DNA of 64,000 nt from Ptiloglossa arizonensis (taxonomy: Eukaryota > Arthropoda > Insecta > Hymenoptera > Colletidae): assembly GCF_051014685.1 (NCBI RefSeq), contig NW_027478876.1, positions 248,001 to 312,000 on the forward strand, written 5' to 3'. Positions 20,333-32,900 of this stretch are shown here, piece by piece. A program made the translations under genes and the position numbers. Numbering within the stretch: the stretch's first letter is position 1; every line of letters starts with the position of its first letter. The notes beneath the pieces were generated by a model, which was not told where the DNA came from, made no database searches, and was given only the letters and a program-made list of their open reading frames with translations.

Positions 20333-23300
20333 CGAATAACTAGAACGGCCTAGGGGAAAAGTACGCATACCTTTGTAATCGGGCGAGTTTCTACTTTCAG
20401 ATGCAACAGAAATTTTGCGGATTAGTCAATCCGTTCGCGAGATATGGCAGTTTGGAGGTAAGAAACGCTTGAGAAACTCAAAATTTTCGCAGTTCTGATG
20501 CTCGAAACGAATAATTAGAGCGGCCTAGGGGAAAAGTACGCATACCGTTGTAATCGGGCGAGTTTCTACTTTCAGATGCATCAGAAATTTTGCGGATTGG
20601 TCAATCCGTTCGCGAGATATGGCAGTTTGGAGGTAAGAAACGCTTGAGAAACTCAAAATTTTCGCAGTTCTGATGCTCGACAAGCATAACTAGAACGGTC
20701 TAGGGGAAAAGTACGCATACCGTTGTAATTGGGCGAGTTTCTACTTTCAGATGCAACAGAAATTTTGCGGATTGGTCAATCCGTTCGCGAGATATGGCAG
20801 TTTGGAGGTAAGAAACGCTTGAGAAACTCAAAATTTTCGCAGTTCTGATGCTCGACAAGCATAACTAGAACGGTCTAGGGGAAAAGTACGCATACCGTTG
20901 TAATCGGGCGAATTTCTACTTTCAGATGCAACAGAAATTTTGCGGATTGGTCAATCCGTTCGCGAGATATGGCAGTTTGTAGGTAAGAAACGCTTGAGAA
21001 ACTCAACACTTTCGCAGTTCTGATGCTCGAAACGAATAACTAGAACGGCCTAGGGGAAAAGTAGGCACAGCGTTGTAATCGGGCGAGTTTCTACTTTCAG
21101 ATGCAACAGAAATTTTGCGGATTGGTCAATCCGTTCGCGAGATATGGCAGTTTGGAGGTAAGAAACGCTTGAGAAACTCAAAATTTTCGCAGTTCTGATG
21201 CTCGACAAGCATAACTAGAACGTTCTAGGGGAAAAGTACGCATACCGTTGTAATCGGGCGACTTTCTACTTTCAGATGGAACAGAAATTTTGCGGATTGG
21301 TCAATCCGTTCGCGAGATATGGCAGTTTGGAGGAAAGAAACGGTTGAGAAACTCAAAATTTTCACAGTTCTGATGCTCGAAACGAATAACCAGAACGGCC
21401 TAGGGGAAAAGTACGCATACCGTTGTAATCGGGCGAGTTTCTACTTTCAGATGCAACAGAAATTTTGCGGTTTGGTCAATCCGTTCGCGAGATATGGCAG
21501 TTTGGAAGTAAGAAACGCTTGAGACACTCAAAATTTTTGCAGTTCTGATGCTCGAAACGATTAACTAGAACGGCCTAGGGGAAAAGTACGCATACCGTTG
21601 TAATCGGGCGAGTTTCTACTTTCAGATGCAGCAGAAATTTTGCGGATTTGTCAATCCGTTCGCGAGATATGGCAGTTTGGAAGTAAGAAACGCTTGAGAA
21701 ACTCAAAATTTTCGCAGTTCTGATGCTCGAAACGAATAACTACAACGGCCTACGGGAAAAGTACGCATACCGTTGTAATCGGGCGAGTTTCTACTTTCAG
21801 ATGCAACAGAAATTTTGCGGATTGGTCAATCCGTTCGCGAGATATGGCAGTTTGGAGGTAAGAAACGCTTGAGAAACTCAAAATTTTCGCAGTTCTGATG
21901 CTCGACAAGCATAACTAGAACGGTCTAGGGGAAAAGTACGCATACCGTTGTAATCGGGCGAGTTTCTACTTTCAGATGCAACAGAAATTTTGCGGATCGG
22001 TCAATCCGTTCGCGAGATATGGCAGTTTGGAGGTAAGAAACGCTTGAGAAACTCAAAATTTTCGCAGTTCTGATGCTCGACAAGCATAACTAGAACGTTC
22101 TAGGGGAAAAGTAGGCATACCGTTGTAATCGGGCGACTTTCTACTTTCAGATGCAACAGAAATTTTGCGGATTGGTCAATCCGTTCGCGAGATATGGCAG
22201 TTTGGAGGTAAGAAACGGTTGAGAAACTCAAAATTTTCACAGTTCTGATGCTCGAAACGAATAACCAGAACGGCCTAGGGGAAAAGTACGCATACCGTTG
22301 TAATCGGGCGAGTTTCTACTTTCAGATGCAACAGAAATTTTGCGGATTGGTCAATCCGTTCGCGAGATATGGCAGTTTGGAAGTATGAAACACTTGAGAA
22401 ACACAAAATTTTCGGAGTTCTGATGCTCGAAACGAATAACTAGAGCGGCCTAGGGGAAAATTACGCATACCGTTGTAATCGGGCGAGTTTCTACTTTCAG
22501 ATGCATCAGAAATTTTGCGGATTGGTCAATCCGTTCGCGAGATATGGCAGTTTGGAAATAAGAAACGCTTGAGAGACTCAAAATTTTCGCAGTTCTGATG
22601 CTCGAAACGATTAACTAGAACGGCCTAGGGGAAAAGTACGCATACCGTTGTAATCGGGCGAGTTTCTACTTTCAGATGCAACAGAAATTTTGCGGATTGG
22701 TCAATCCGTTCGCGAGATATGGCAGTTTGGAAGTAAGAAACGCTTGAGAAACTCAAAATTTTCGCAGTTCTGATGCTCGAAACGAATAACTAGAACGGCC
22801 TAGGGGAAACGTACGCATACCGTTGTATACGGGCGAGTTTCTACTTTCAGATGCAACAGAAATTTTGCGGATTGGTCAATCCGTTCGCGAGATATGGCAG
22901 TTTGGAGGTAAGCAACGCTTGAGAAACCCAAAATTTTCGCAGTTCTCATGCTCGAAACGAATAACTAAAACGGCCTACGGGAAAAGTACGCACACCGTTG
23001 TAATCGGGCGAGTTTCTACTTTCAGATGCAACAGAAATTTTGCGGATTGGTCAATCCGTTCGCGAGATATGGCATTTTGTAGGTAAGAAACGCTTGAGAA
23101 ACTCAAAATTTTCGCAGTTCTGATGCTCGACAAGCATAACTAGAACGTTCTAGGGGAAAAGTACGCATACCGTTGTAATCGGGCGACTTTCTACTTTCAG
23201 ATGGAACAGAAATTTTGCGTATTGGTCAATCCGTTCGCGAGATATGGCAGTTTGGAGGTAAGAAACGCTTGAGAAACTCAAAATTTTCGCAGTTCTGATG

Positions 23301-24044
23301 CTCGACAAGCATAACTAGAACGTTCTAGGGGAAAAGTACGCATACCGTTGTAATCGGGCGACTTTCTACTTTCAGATGGAACAGAAATTTTGCGGATTGG
23401 TCAATCCGTTCGCGAGATATGGCAGATTGGAGGTAAGAAACGGTTGAGAAACTCAAAATTTTCACAGTTCTGATGCTCGAAACGAATAACCAGAACGGCC
23501 TAGGGGAAAAGTACGCATACCGTTGTAATCGCGCGAGTTTCTACTTTCAGATGCAACAGAAGTTTTGCGGTTTGGTCAATCCGTTCGCGAGATATGGCAG
23601 TTTGGAAGTATGAAACACTTGAGAAACACAAAATTTTCGCAGTTCTGATGCTCGAAACGAATAACTAGAGCGGCCTAGGGGAAAAGTACGCATACTGTTG
23701 TAATCGGGCGAGTTTCTACTTTCAGATGCATCAGAAATTTTGCGGATTGGTCAATCCGTTCGCGAGATATGGCAGTTTGGAAGTAAGAAACGCTTGAGAA
23801 ACTCAAAATTTTCGCAGTTCTGATGCTCGAAACGATTAACTAGAACGGCCTAGGGGAAAAGTACGCATACCGTTGTAATCGGGCGAGTTTCTACTTTCAG
23901 ATGTAACAGAAATTTTGCGGATTGGTCAATCCGTTCGCGAGATATGGCAGTTTGGAAGTAAGAAACGCTTGAGAAACTCAAAATTTTCGCAGTTCTGATG
24001 CTCGAAACGAATAACTAGAACGGCCTAGGGGAAAAGTACGCATA
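20333..24044 (+). repeat. Block colinear with the left domain
   Basis: Three stretches match the left domain in the same order. About 20020-21120 matches 3050-4150, about 21871-23086 matches 5776-7000, and about 23471-24125 matches 8426-9080. The offsets shrink from 97 to 92 to 86 monomers. This is an old segmental duplication of the array with internal gains or losses of whole monomers. No gene. Confidence 0.75.
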
Positions 24045-27000
24045 CCGTTGTAATCGGGCGAATTTCTACTTTCAGATGCAACAGAAATTTTGCGGATTGG
24101 TCAATCCGTTCGCGAGATATGGCAGTTTGTATGTAAGAAACGCTTGAGAAACTCAACATTTTCGCAGTTCTGATGCTCGAAACGAATAACTAGAACGGCC
24201 TAGGGGAAAAGTAGGCATAGCGTTGTAATCGGGCGAGTTTCTACTTTCAGATGCAACAGAAATTTTGCGGATTGGTCAATCCGTTCGCGAGATATGGCAG
24301 TTTGGAGGTAAGAAACGCTTGAGAAACTCCAAATTTTCGCAGTTCTGATGCTCGACAAGCATAACTAGAACGTTCTAGGGGAAAAGTACGCATACCGTTG
24401 TAATCGGGCGACTTTCTACTTTCCGATGGAACAGAAATTTTGCGGATTGGTCAATCCGTTCGCGAGATATGGCAGTTTGGAGGTAAGAAACGGTTGATAA
24501 ACTCAAAATTTTCACAGTTCTGATGCTCGAAACGAATAACCAGAACGGCCTAGGGGAGAAGTACGCATACCGTTGTAATCGGGCGAGTTTCTACTTTCAG
24601 ATGCAACAGAAATTTTGCGGTTTGGTCAATCCGTTCGCGAGATATGGCAGTTTGGAAGTAAGAAACGCTTGAGAAACTCAAAATTTTTGCAGTTCTGATG
24701 CTCGAAACGATTAACTAGAACGGCCTAGGGGAAAAGTACGCATACCGTTGTAATCGGGCGAGTTTCTACTTTCAGATGCAACAGAAATTTTGCGGATTGG
24801 TCAATCCGTTCGCGAGATATGGCAGTTTTGAGGTAAGAAACGCTTGAGAAACTCAAAATTTTCGCAGTTCTGATGCTCGACAAGCATAACTAGAACGGTC
24901 TAGGGGAAAAGTACGCATACCGTTGTAATCAGGCGAGTTTCTACTTTCAGATGCAACAGAAATTTTGCGGATTGGTCAATCCGTTCGCGAGATATGGCAG
25001 TTTGTAGGTAAGAAACGCTTGAGAAACTCAACATTTTCGCAGTTCTGATGCTCGAAACGAATAACTAGAACGGCCTAGGGGAAAAGTAGGCATAGCGTTG
25101 TAATCGGGCGAGTTTCTACTTTCAGATGCAACAGAAATTTTGCATATTGGTCAATCCGTTCGCGAGATATGGCAGTTTGGAGGTAAGAAACGCTTGAGAA
25201 ACTCAAAATTTTCGCAGTTCTGATGCTCGACAAGCATAACTAGAACGTTCTAGGGGAAAAGTACGCATACCGTTGTAATCGGGCGACTTTCTACTTTCAG
25301 ATGGAACAGAAATTTTGCGGATTGGTCAATCCGTTCGCGAGATATGGCAGTTTGGAGGTAAGAAACGGTTGAGAAACTCAAAATTTTCACAGTTCTGATG
25401 CTCGAAACGAATAACCAGAACGGCCTAGGGGAAAAGTACGCATACCGTTGTAATCGGGCGAGTTTCTACTTTCAGATGCAACAGAAATTTTGCGGTTTGG
25501 TCAATCCGTTCGCGAGATATGGCAGTTTGGAAGTATGAAACACTTGAGAAACACAAAATTTTCGCAGTTCTGATGCTCGAAACGAGTAACTAGAGCGGCC
25601 TAGGGGAAAAGTACGCATACCGTTGTAATCGGGCGAGTTTCTACTTTCAGATGCATCAGAAATTTTGCGGATTGGTCAATCCGTTCGCGAGATATGGCAG
25701 TTTGGAAGTAAGAAACGCTTGAGAAACTCAAAATTTTTGCAGTTCTGATGCTCGAAACGATTAACTAGAACGGCCTAGGGGAAAAGTATGCATACCGTTG
25801 TAATCGGGCGAGTTTCTACTTTCAGATGCAACAGAAATTTTGCGGATTGGTCAATCCGTTCGCGAGATATGGCAGTTTGGAAGTAAGAAACGCTTGAGAA
25901 ACTCAAAATTTTCGCAGTTCTCATGCTCGAAACGAATAACTAGAACGGCCTAGGGGAAAAGTACGCATACCGTAGTAATCGGGCGAGTTTCTACTTTCAG
26001 ATGCAACAGAAATTTTGCGGATTGGTCAATCCGTTCGCGAGATATGGCAGTTTGTAGGTAAGAAACGCTTGAGAAACTCAACATTTTCGCAGTTCTGATG
26101 CTCGAAACGAATAACTAGAACGGCCTAGGGGAAAAGTAGGCATACCGTTGTAATCGGGCGAGTTTGTACTCTCACATGCAACAGAAATTTTGCGGATTAG
26201 TCAATCCGTTCGCGAGATATGGCAGTTTGGAGGTAAGAAACGCTTGAGAAACTCAAAATTTTCGCAGTTCTGATGCTCGACAAGCATAACTAGAACGGTC
26301 TAGGGGAAAAGTACGCATACCGTTGTAATCGGGCGACTTTCTACTTTCAGATGCAATAAAAATTTTGCGGATTGGTCAATCCGTTCGCGAGATATGGCAG
26401 TTTGGAGCTAAGAAACGCTTGAGAAACTCAAAATTTTCGCAGTTCTGATGCTCGAAACGAATAACTAGAACGGCCTAGGGGAAAAGTACGCATACCGTTG
26501 TAATCGGGCGAGTTTCTACTTTCAGATGCAACAGAAATTTTGCGGATTAGTCAATCCGTTCGCGAGATATGGCTGTTTGGAGGTAAGAAACGCTTGAGAA
26601 ACTCAAAATTTTCGCAGTTCTGATGCTCGAAACGAATAACTACAACGGCCTAGGGGAAAAGTACGCATACCGTTGTAATCGGGTGAGTTTCTACTTTCAG
26701 ATGCAACAGAAATTTTGCGGATTAGTCAATCCGTTCGCGAGATATGGCAGTTTGGAGGTAAGAAACGCTTGAGAAACTCAAAATTTTCGCAGTTCTGATG
26801 CTCGAAACGAATAACTAGAACGGACTAGGGGAAAAGTACGCATACCGTTGTAATCGGGCGAGTTTCTACTTTCAGATGCAACAGAAATTTTGCGGATTGG
26901 TCAATCCGTTCGCGAGATATGGCAGTTTGGATGTAAGAAGCGCTTGAGAAACTCAAAATTTTCGCAGTTCTGATGCTCGAAACGAATAACTAGAACGGCC

Positions 27001-29906
27001 TAGGGGAAAAGTACGCATACCGTTGTAATCGGGCGAGTTTCTACTTTCAGATGCAACAGAAATTTTGCGGATTAGTCAATCCGTTCGCGAGATATGGCAG
27101 TTTGGAGGTAAGAAACGCTTGAGTAACTCAAAATTTTCGCAGTTCTGATGCTCGACAAGCATAACTAGAACGGTCTAGGGGAAAAGTACGCATACCGTTG
27201 TAATCGGGCGACTTTCTACTTTCAGATGCAATAAAAATTTTGCGGATTGGTCAATCCGTTCGCGAGATATGGCAGTTTGGAGGTAAGAAACGCTTGAGAA
27301 ACTCAAAATTTTCGCAGTTCTGATGCTCGAAACGAATAACTAGAACGGCCTAGGGGAAAAGTACGCATACCGCTGTAATCGGGCGAGTTTCTACTTTCAG
27401 ATGCAACAGAAATTTTGCGGATTAGTCAATCCGTTCGCGAGATGTGGCAGTTTGGAGGTAAGAAACGCTTGAGAAACTCAAAATTTTCGCAGTTCTCATG
27501 CTCGAAGCGAATAACTACAACGGCCTAGGGGAAAAGTACGCATACCGTTGTAATCGGGCGAGTTTCTACTTTCAGATGCATCAGAAATTTTGCGGTTTGG
27601 TCAATCCGTTCGCGAGATATGGCAGTTTGGAAGTATGAAACACTTGAGAAACACAAAATTTTCGCAGTTCTGATGCTCGAAACGAATAACTAGAGCGGCC
27701 TAGGGGAAAAGTACGCATACCGTTGTAATTGGGCGAGTTTCTACTTTCAGATGCATCAGAAATTTTGCGGATTGGTCAATCCGTTCGCGAGATATGGCAG
27801 TTTGGAAGTAAGAAACGCTTGAGAAACTCAAAATTTTCGCAGTTCTGATGCTCGAAACGATTAACTAGAACGGCCTAGGGGAAAAGTACGCATACCGTTG
27901 TAATCGGGCGAGTTTCTACTTTCAGATGCAACAGAAATTTTGCGGATTGGTCAATCCGTTCGCGAGATATGGCAGTTTGGAAGTAAGAAACGCTTGAGAA
28001 ACTCAAAATTTTCGCAGTTCTGATGCTCGAAACGATTAACTAGAAAGGCCTAGGGGAAAAGTACGCATACCGTTGTAATCGGGCGAGTTTCTACTTTCAG
28101 ATGCATCAGAAATTTTGCGGTTTGGTCAATCCGTTCGCGAGATATGGCAGTTTGGAAGTATGAAACACTTGAGAAACACAAAATTTTCGCAGTTCTGATG
28201 CTCGAAACGAATAACTAGAGCGGCCTAGGGGAAAAGTACGCATACCGTTGTAATCGGGCGAGTTTCTACTTTCAGATGCAACAGAAATTTTGCGGATTGG
28301 TCAATCCGTTCGCGAGATATGGCAGTTTGTAGGTAAGAAACGCTTGAGAAACTCAACATTTTCGCAGTTCTGATGCTCGAAACGAATAACTAGAACGGCC
28401 TAGGGGAAAAGTAGGCATACCGTTGTAATCGGGCTAGTTTGTACTCTCAGATGCAACAGAAATTTTGCGGATTGGTCAATCCGTTCTCGAGATATGGCAG
28501 TTTGGAGGTAAGAAACGCTTGAGAAACTCAAAATTTTCGAAGTTCTGATGCTCGAAACGAATAACTAGAACGGACTAGGGGAAAAGTACGCATACCGTTG
28601 TAATCGGGCGAGTTTCTACTTTCAGATGCAACAGAAATTTTGCGGATTGGTCAATCCGTTCGCGAGATATGGCAGTTTGGAGGTAAGAAACGCTTGAGAA
28701 ACTCAAAATTTTCGCAGTTCTGATGCTCGAAACGAATAACTAGAACGGCCTAGGGGAAAAGTACGCATACCGTTGTAATCGGGCGAGTTTCTACTTTCAG
28801 ATGCAACAGAAATTTTGCGGATTGGTCAATCCGTTCGCGAGATATGGCAGTTTGGAGGTAAGAAACGGTTGAGAAACTCAAAATTTTCACAGTTCTGATG
28901 CTCGAAACGAATAACCAGAACGGCCTAGGGGAAAAGTAGGCATACCGTTGTAATCGGGCGAGTTTGTACTCTCACATGCAACAGAAATTTTGCGGATTCG
29001 TCAATCCGTTCGCGAGATATGGCAGTTTGGAGGTAAGAAACGCTTGAGAAACTCAAAATTTTCGCAGTTCTGATGCTCGACAAGCATAACTAGAACGGTC
29101 TAGGGGAAAAGTACGCATACCGTTGTAACCGGGCGACTTTCTACTTTCAGATGCAATAAAAAGTTTGCGGATTGGTCAATCCGTTCGCGAGATATGGCAG
29201 TTTGGAGCTAAGAAACGCTTGAGAAACTCAAAATTTTCGCAGTTCTGATGCTCGAAACGAATAACTAGAACGACCTAGGGGAAAAGTACGCATACCGTTG
29301 TAATCGGGCGAGTTTCTACTTTCAGATGCAACAGAAATTTTGCGGATTAGTCAATCCGTTCGCGAGATATGGCAGTTTGGAGGTAAGAAACGGTTGAGAA
29401 ACTCAAAATTTTCGCAGTTCTGATGCTCGATAAGCATAACTAGAACGGTCTAGGGGAAAAGTACGCATACCGTTGTAATCGGGCGACTTTCTACTTTCAG
29501 ATGCAACAGAAATTTTGCGGATTAGTCAATCCGTTCGCGAGATATGGCAGTTTGGAGGTAAGAAACGGTTGAGAAACTCAAAATTTTCACAGTTCTGATG
29601 CTCGAAACGAATAACCAGAACGGCCTAGGGGAAAAGTACGCATACCGTTGTAATCGGGCGAGTTTCTACTTTCAGATGCAACAGAAATTTTGCGGTTTGG
29701 TCAATCCGTTCGCGAGATATGGCAGTTTGCAAGTATGAAACACTTGAGAAACACAAAATTTTCGCAGTTCTGATGCTCGAAACGAATAACTAGAGCGGCC
29801 TAGGGGAAAAGTACGCATACCGTTGTAATCGGGCGAGTTTCTACTTTCAGATGCATCAGAAATTTTGCGGATTGGTCAATCCGTTCGCGAGATATGGCAG
29901 TTTGGA
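24045..29906 (+). repeat. 5.9-kb segment duplicated at 38392-44253
   Basis: Rare marks recur exactly 14,347 bases later: 'ccgatgga' (24423/38770), 'agtttgtact' (26161/40508), 'gagtaactc' (27121/41468), 'ctagtttgtact' (28434/42781) and 'gcaagtatg' (29730/44077). The distance equals 82 monomers minus three inherited deletions. This stretch brings in most right-domain variants: 'gtactctca', 'atgcaataaaaa' (26351), 'gagctaag' and 'gatgtggcag'. Private differences include 'cattttgcatatt' (about 25143) and 'agaaaggcc' (28042). Confidence 0.85.
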
Positions 29907-32900
29907 AGTAAGAAACGCTTGAGAAACCTAAAATTTTTGCAGTTCTGATGCTCGAAACGATTAACTAGAACGGCCTAGGGGAAAAGTACGCATACCGTTG
30001 TAATCGGGCGAGTTTCTACTTTCAGATGCAACAGAAATTTTGCGGATTGGTCAATCCGTTCGCGAGATATGGCAGTTTGGAGGTAAGAAACGCTTGAGAA
30101 ACTCAAAATTTTCGCAGTTCTGATGCTCGAAATGAATAACTAGAACGGCCTAGGGGAAAAGTACGCATACCGTTGTAATCGGGTGAGTTTCTACTTTCAG
30201 ATGCAACAGAAATTTTGCGGATTAGTCAATCCGTTCGCGAGATATGGCAGTTTGGAGGTAAGAAACGCTTGAGAACTCAAAATTTTCGCAGTTCTGATGC
30301 TCGAAACGAATAACTAGAACGGACTAGGGGAAAAGTACGCATACCGTTGTAATCGGGCGAGTTTCTACTTTCAGATGCAACAGAAATTTTGCGGATTGGT
30401 CAATCCGTTCGCGAGATATGGCAGTTTGGAGGTAAGAAACGCTTGAGAAACTCAAAATTTTCGCAGTTCTGATGCTCGAAACGAATAACTAGAACGGCCT
30501 TGGGGAAAAGTACGCATACCGTTGTAATCGGGCGAGTTTCTACTTTCAGATGCAACAGAAATTTTGCGGATTAGTCAATCCGTTCGCGAGATATGGCAGT
30601 TTGGATGTAAGAAACGCTTGAGTAACTCAAAATTTTCGCAGTTCTGATGCTCGACAAGCATAACTAGAACGGTCTAGGGGAAAAGTACGCATACCGTTGT
30701 AATCGGGCGACTTTCTACTTTCAGATGCAATAAAAATTTTGCGGATTGGTCAATCCGTTCGCGAGATATGGCAGTTTGGAGGTAAGAAACGCTTGAGAAA
30801 CTCAAAATTTTCGCAGTTCTGATGCTCGAAACGAATAACTAGAACGGCCTAGGGGAAAAGTACGCATACCGTTGTAATCGGGCGAGTTTCTACTTTCAGA
30901 TGCAACAGAAATTTTGCGGATTAGTCAATCCGTTCGCGAGATGTGGCAGTTTGGAGGTAAGAAACGCTTGAGAAACTCAAAATTTTCGCAGTTCTCATGC
31001 TCGAAGCGAATAACTACAACGGCCTAGGGGAAAAGTACGCATACCGTTGTAATCGGGCGAGTTTCTACTTTCAGATGCATCAGAAATTTTGCGGTTTGGT
31101 CAATCCGTTCGGGAGATATGGCAGTTTGGAAGTATGAAACACTTGAGAAACACAAAATTTTCGCAGTTCTGATGCTCGAAACGAATAACTAGAGCGGCCT
31201 AGGGGAAAAGTACGCATACCGTTGTAATCGGGCGAGTATCTACTTTCAGATGCATCAGAAATTTTGCGGATTGGTCAATCCGTTCGCGAGATATGGCAGT
31301 TTGGAAGTAAGAAACGCTTGAGAAACTCAAAATTTTCGCAGTTCTGATGCTCGAAACGATTAACTAGAACGGCCTAGGGGAAAAGTACGCATACCGTTGT
31401 AATCGGGCGAGTTTCTACTTTCAGATGCATCAGAAATTTTGCGGATTGGTCAATCCGTTCGCGAGATATGGCAGTTTGGAGGTAAGAAACGCTTGAGAAA
31501 CTCAAAATTTTCGCAGTTCTGATGCTCGACAAGCATAACTAGAACGGTCTAGGGGAAAAGTACGCATACCGTTGTAACCGGGCGACTTTCTACTTTCAGA
31601 TGCAATAAAAAGTTTGCGGATTGGTCAATCCGTTCGCGAGATATGGCAGTTTGGAGCTAAGAAACGCTTGAGAAACTCAAAATTTTCGCAGTTCTGATGC
31701 TCGAAACGAATAACTAGAACGGCCTAGGGGAAAAGTACGCATACCGTTGTAATCGGGCGAGTTTCTACTTTCAGATGCAACAGAAATTTTGCGGATTAGT
31801 CAATCCGTTCGCGAGATATGGCAGTTTGGAGGTAAGAAACGGTTGAGAAACTCAAAATTTTCGCAGTTCTGATGCTCGACAAGCATAACTAGAACGGTCT
31901 AGGGGAAAAGTACGCATACCGTTGTAACCGGGCGACTTTCTACTTTCAGATGCAATAAAAAGTTTGCGGATTGGTCAATCCGTTCGCGAGATATGGCAGT
32001 TTGGAGCTAAGAAACGCTTGAGAAACTCAAAATTTTCGCAGTTCTGATGCTCGAAACGAATAACTAGAACGGCCTAGGGGAAAAGTACGCATACCGTTGT
32101 AATCGGGCGAGTTTCTACTTTCAGATGCAACAGAAATTTTGCGGATTAGTCAATCCGTTCGCGAGATATGGCAGTTTGGAGGTAAGAAACGGTTGAGAAA
32201 CTCAAAATTTTCGCAGTTCTGATGCTCGACAAGCATAACTAGAACGGTCTAGGGGAAAAGTACGCATACCGTTGTAATCGGGCGACTTTCTACTTTCAGA
32301 TGCAACAGAAATTTTGCGGATTAGTCAATCCGTTCGCGAGATATGGCAGTTTGCAAGTATGAAACACTTGAGAAACACAAAATTTTCGCAGTTCTGATGC
32401 TCGAAACGAATAACTAGAGCGGCCTAGGGGAAAAGTACGCATACCGTTGTAATCGGGCGAGTTTCTACTTTCAGATGCATCAGAAATTTTGCGGATTGGT
32501 CAATCCGTTCGCGAGATATGGCAGTTTGGAAGTAAGAAACGCTTGAGAAACCTAAAATTTTTGCAGTTCTGATGCTCGAAACGATTAACTAGAACGGCCT
32601 AGGGGAAAAGTACGCATACCGTTGTAATCGGGCGAGTTTCTACTTTCAGATGCAACAGAAATTTTGCGGATTGGTCAATCCGTTCGCGAGATATGGCAGT
32701 TTGGAGGTAAGAAACGCTTGAGAAACTCAAAATTTTCGCAGTTCTGATGCTCGAAACGAATAACTAGAACGGCCTAGGGGAAAAGTACGCATACCGTTGT
32801 AATCGGGTGAGTTTCTACTTTCAGATGCAACAGAAATTTTGCGGATTAGTCAATCCGTTCGCGAGATATGGCAGTTTGGAGGTAAGAAACGCTTGAGAAC

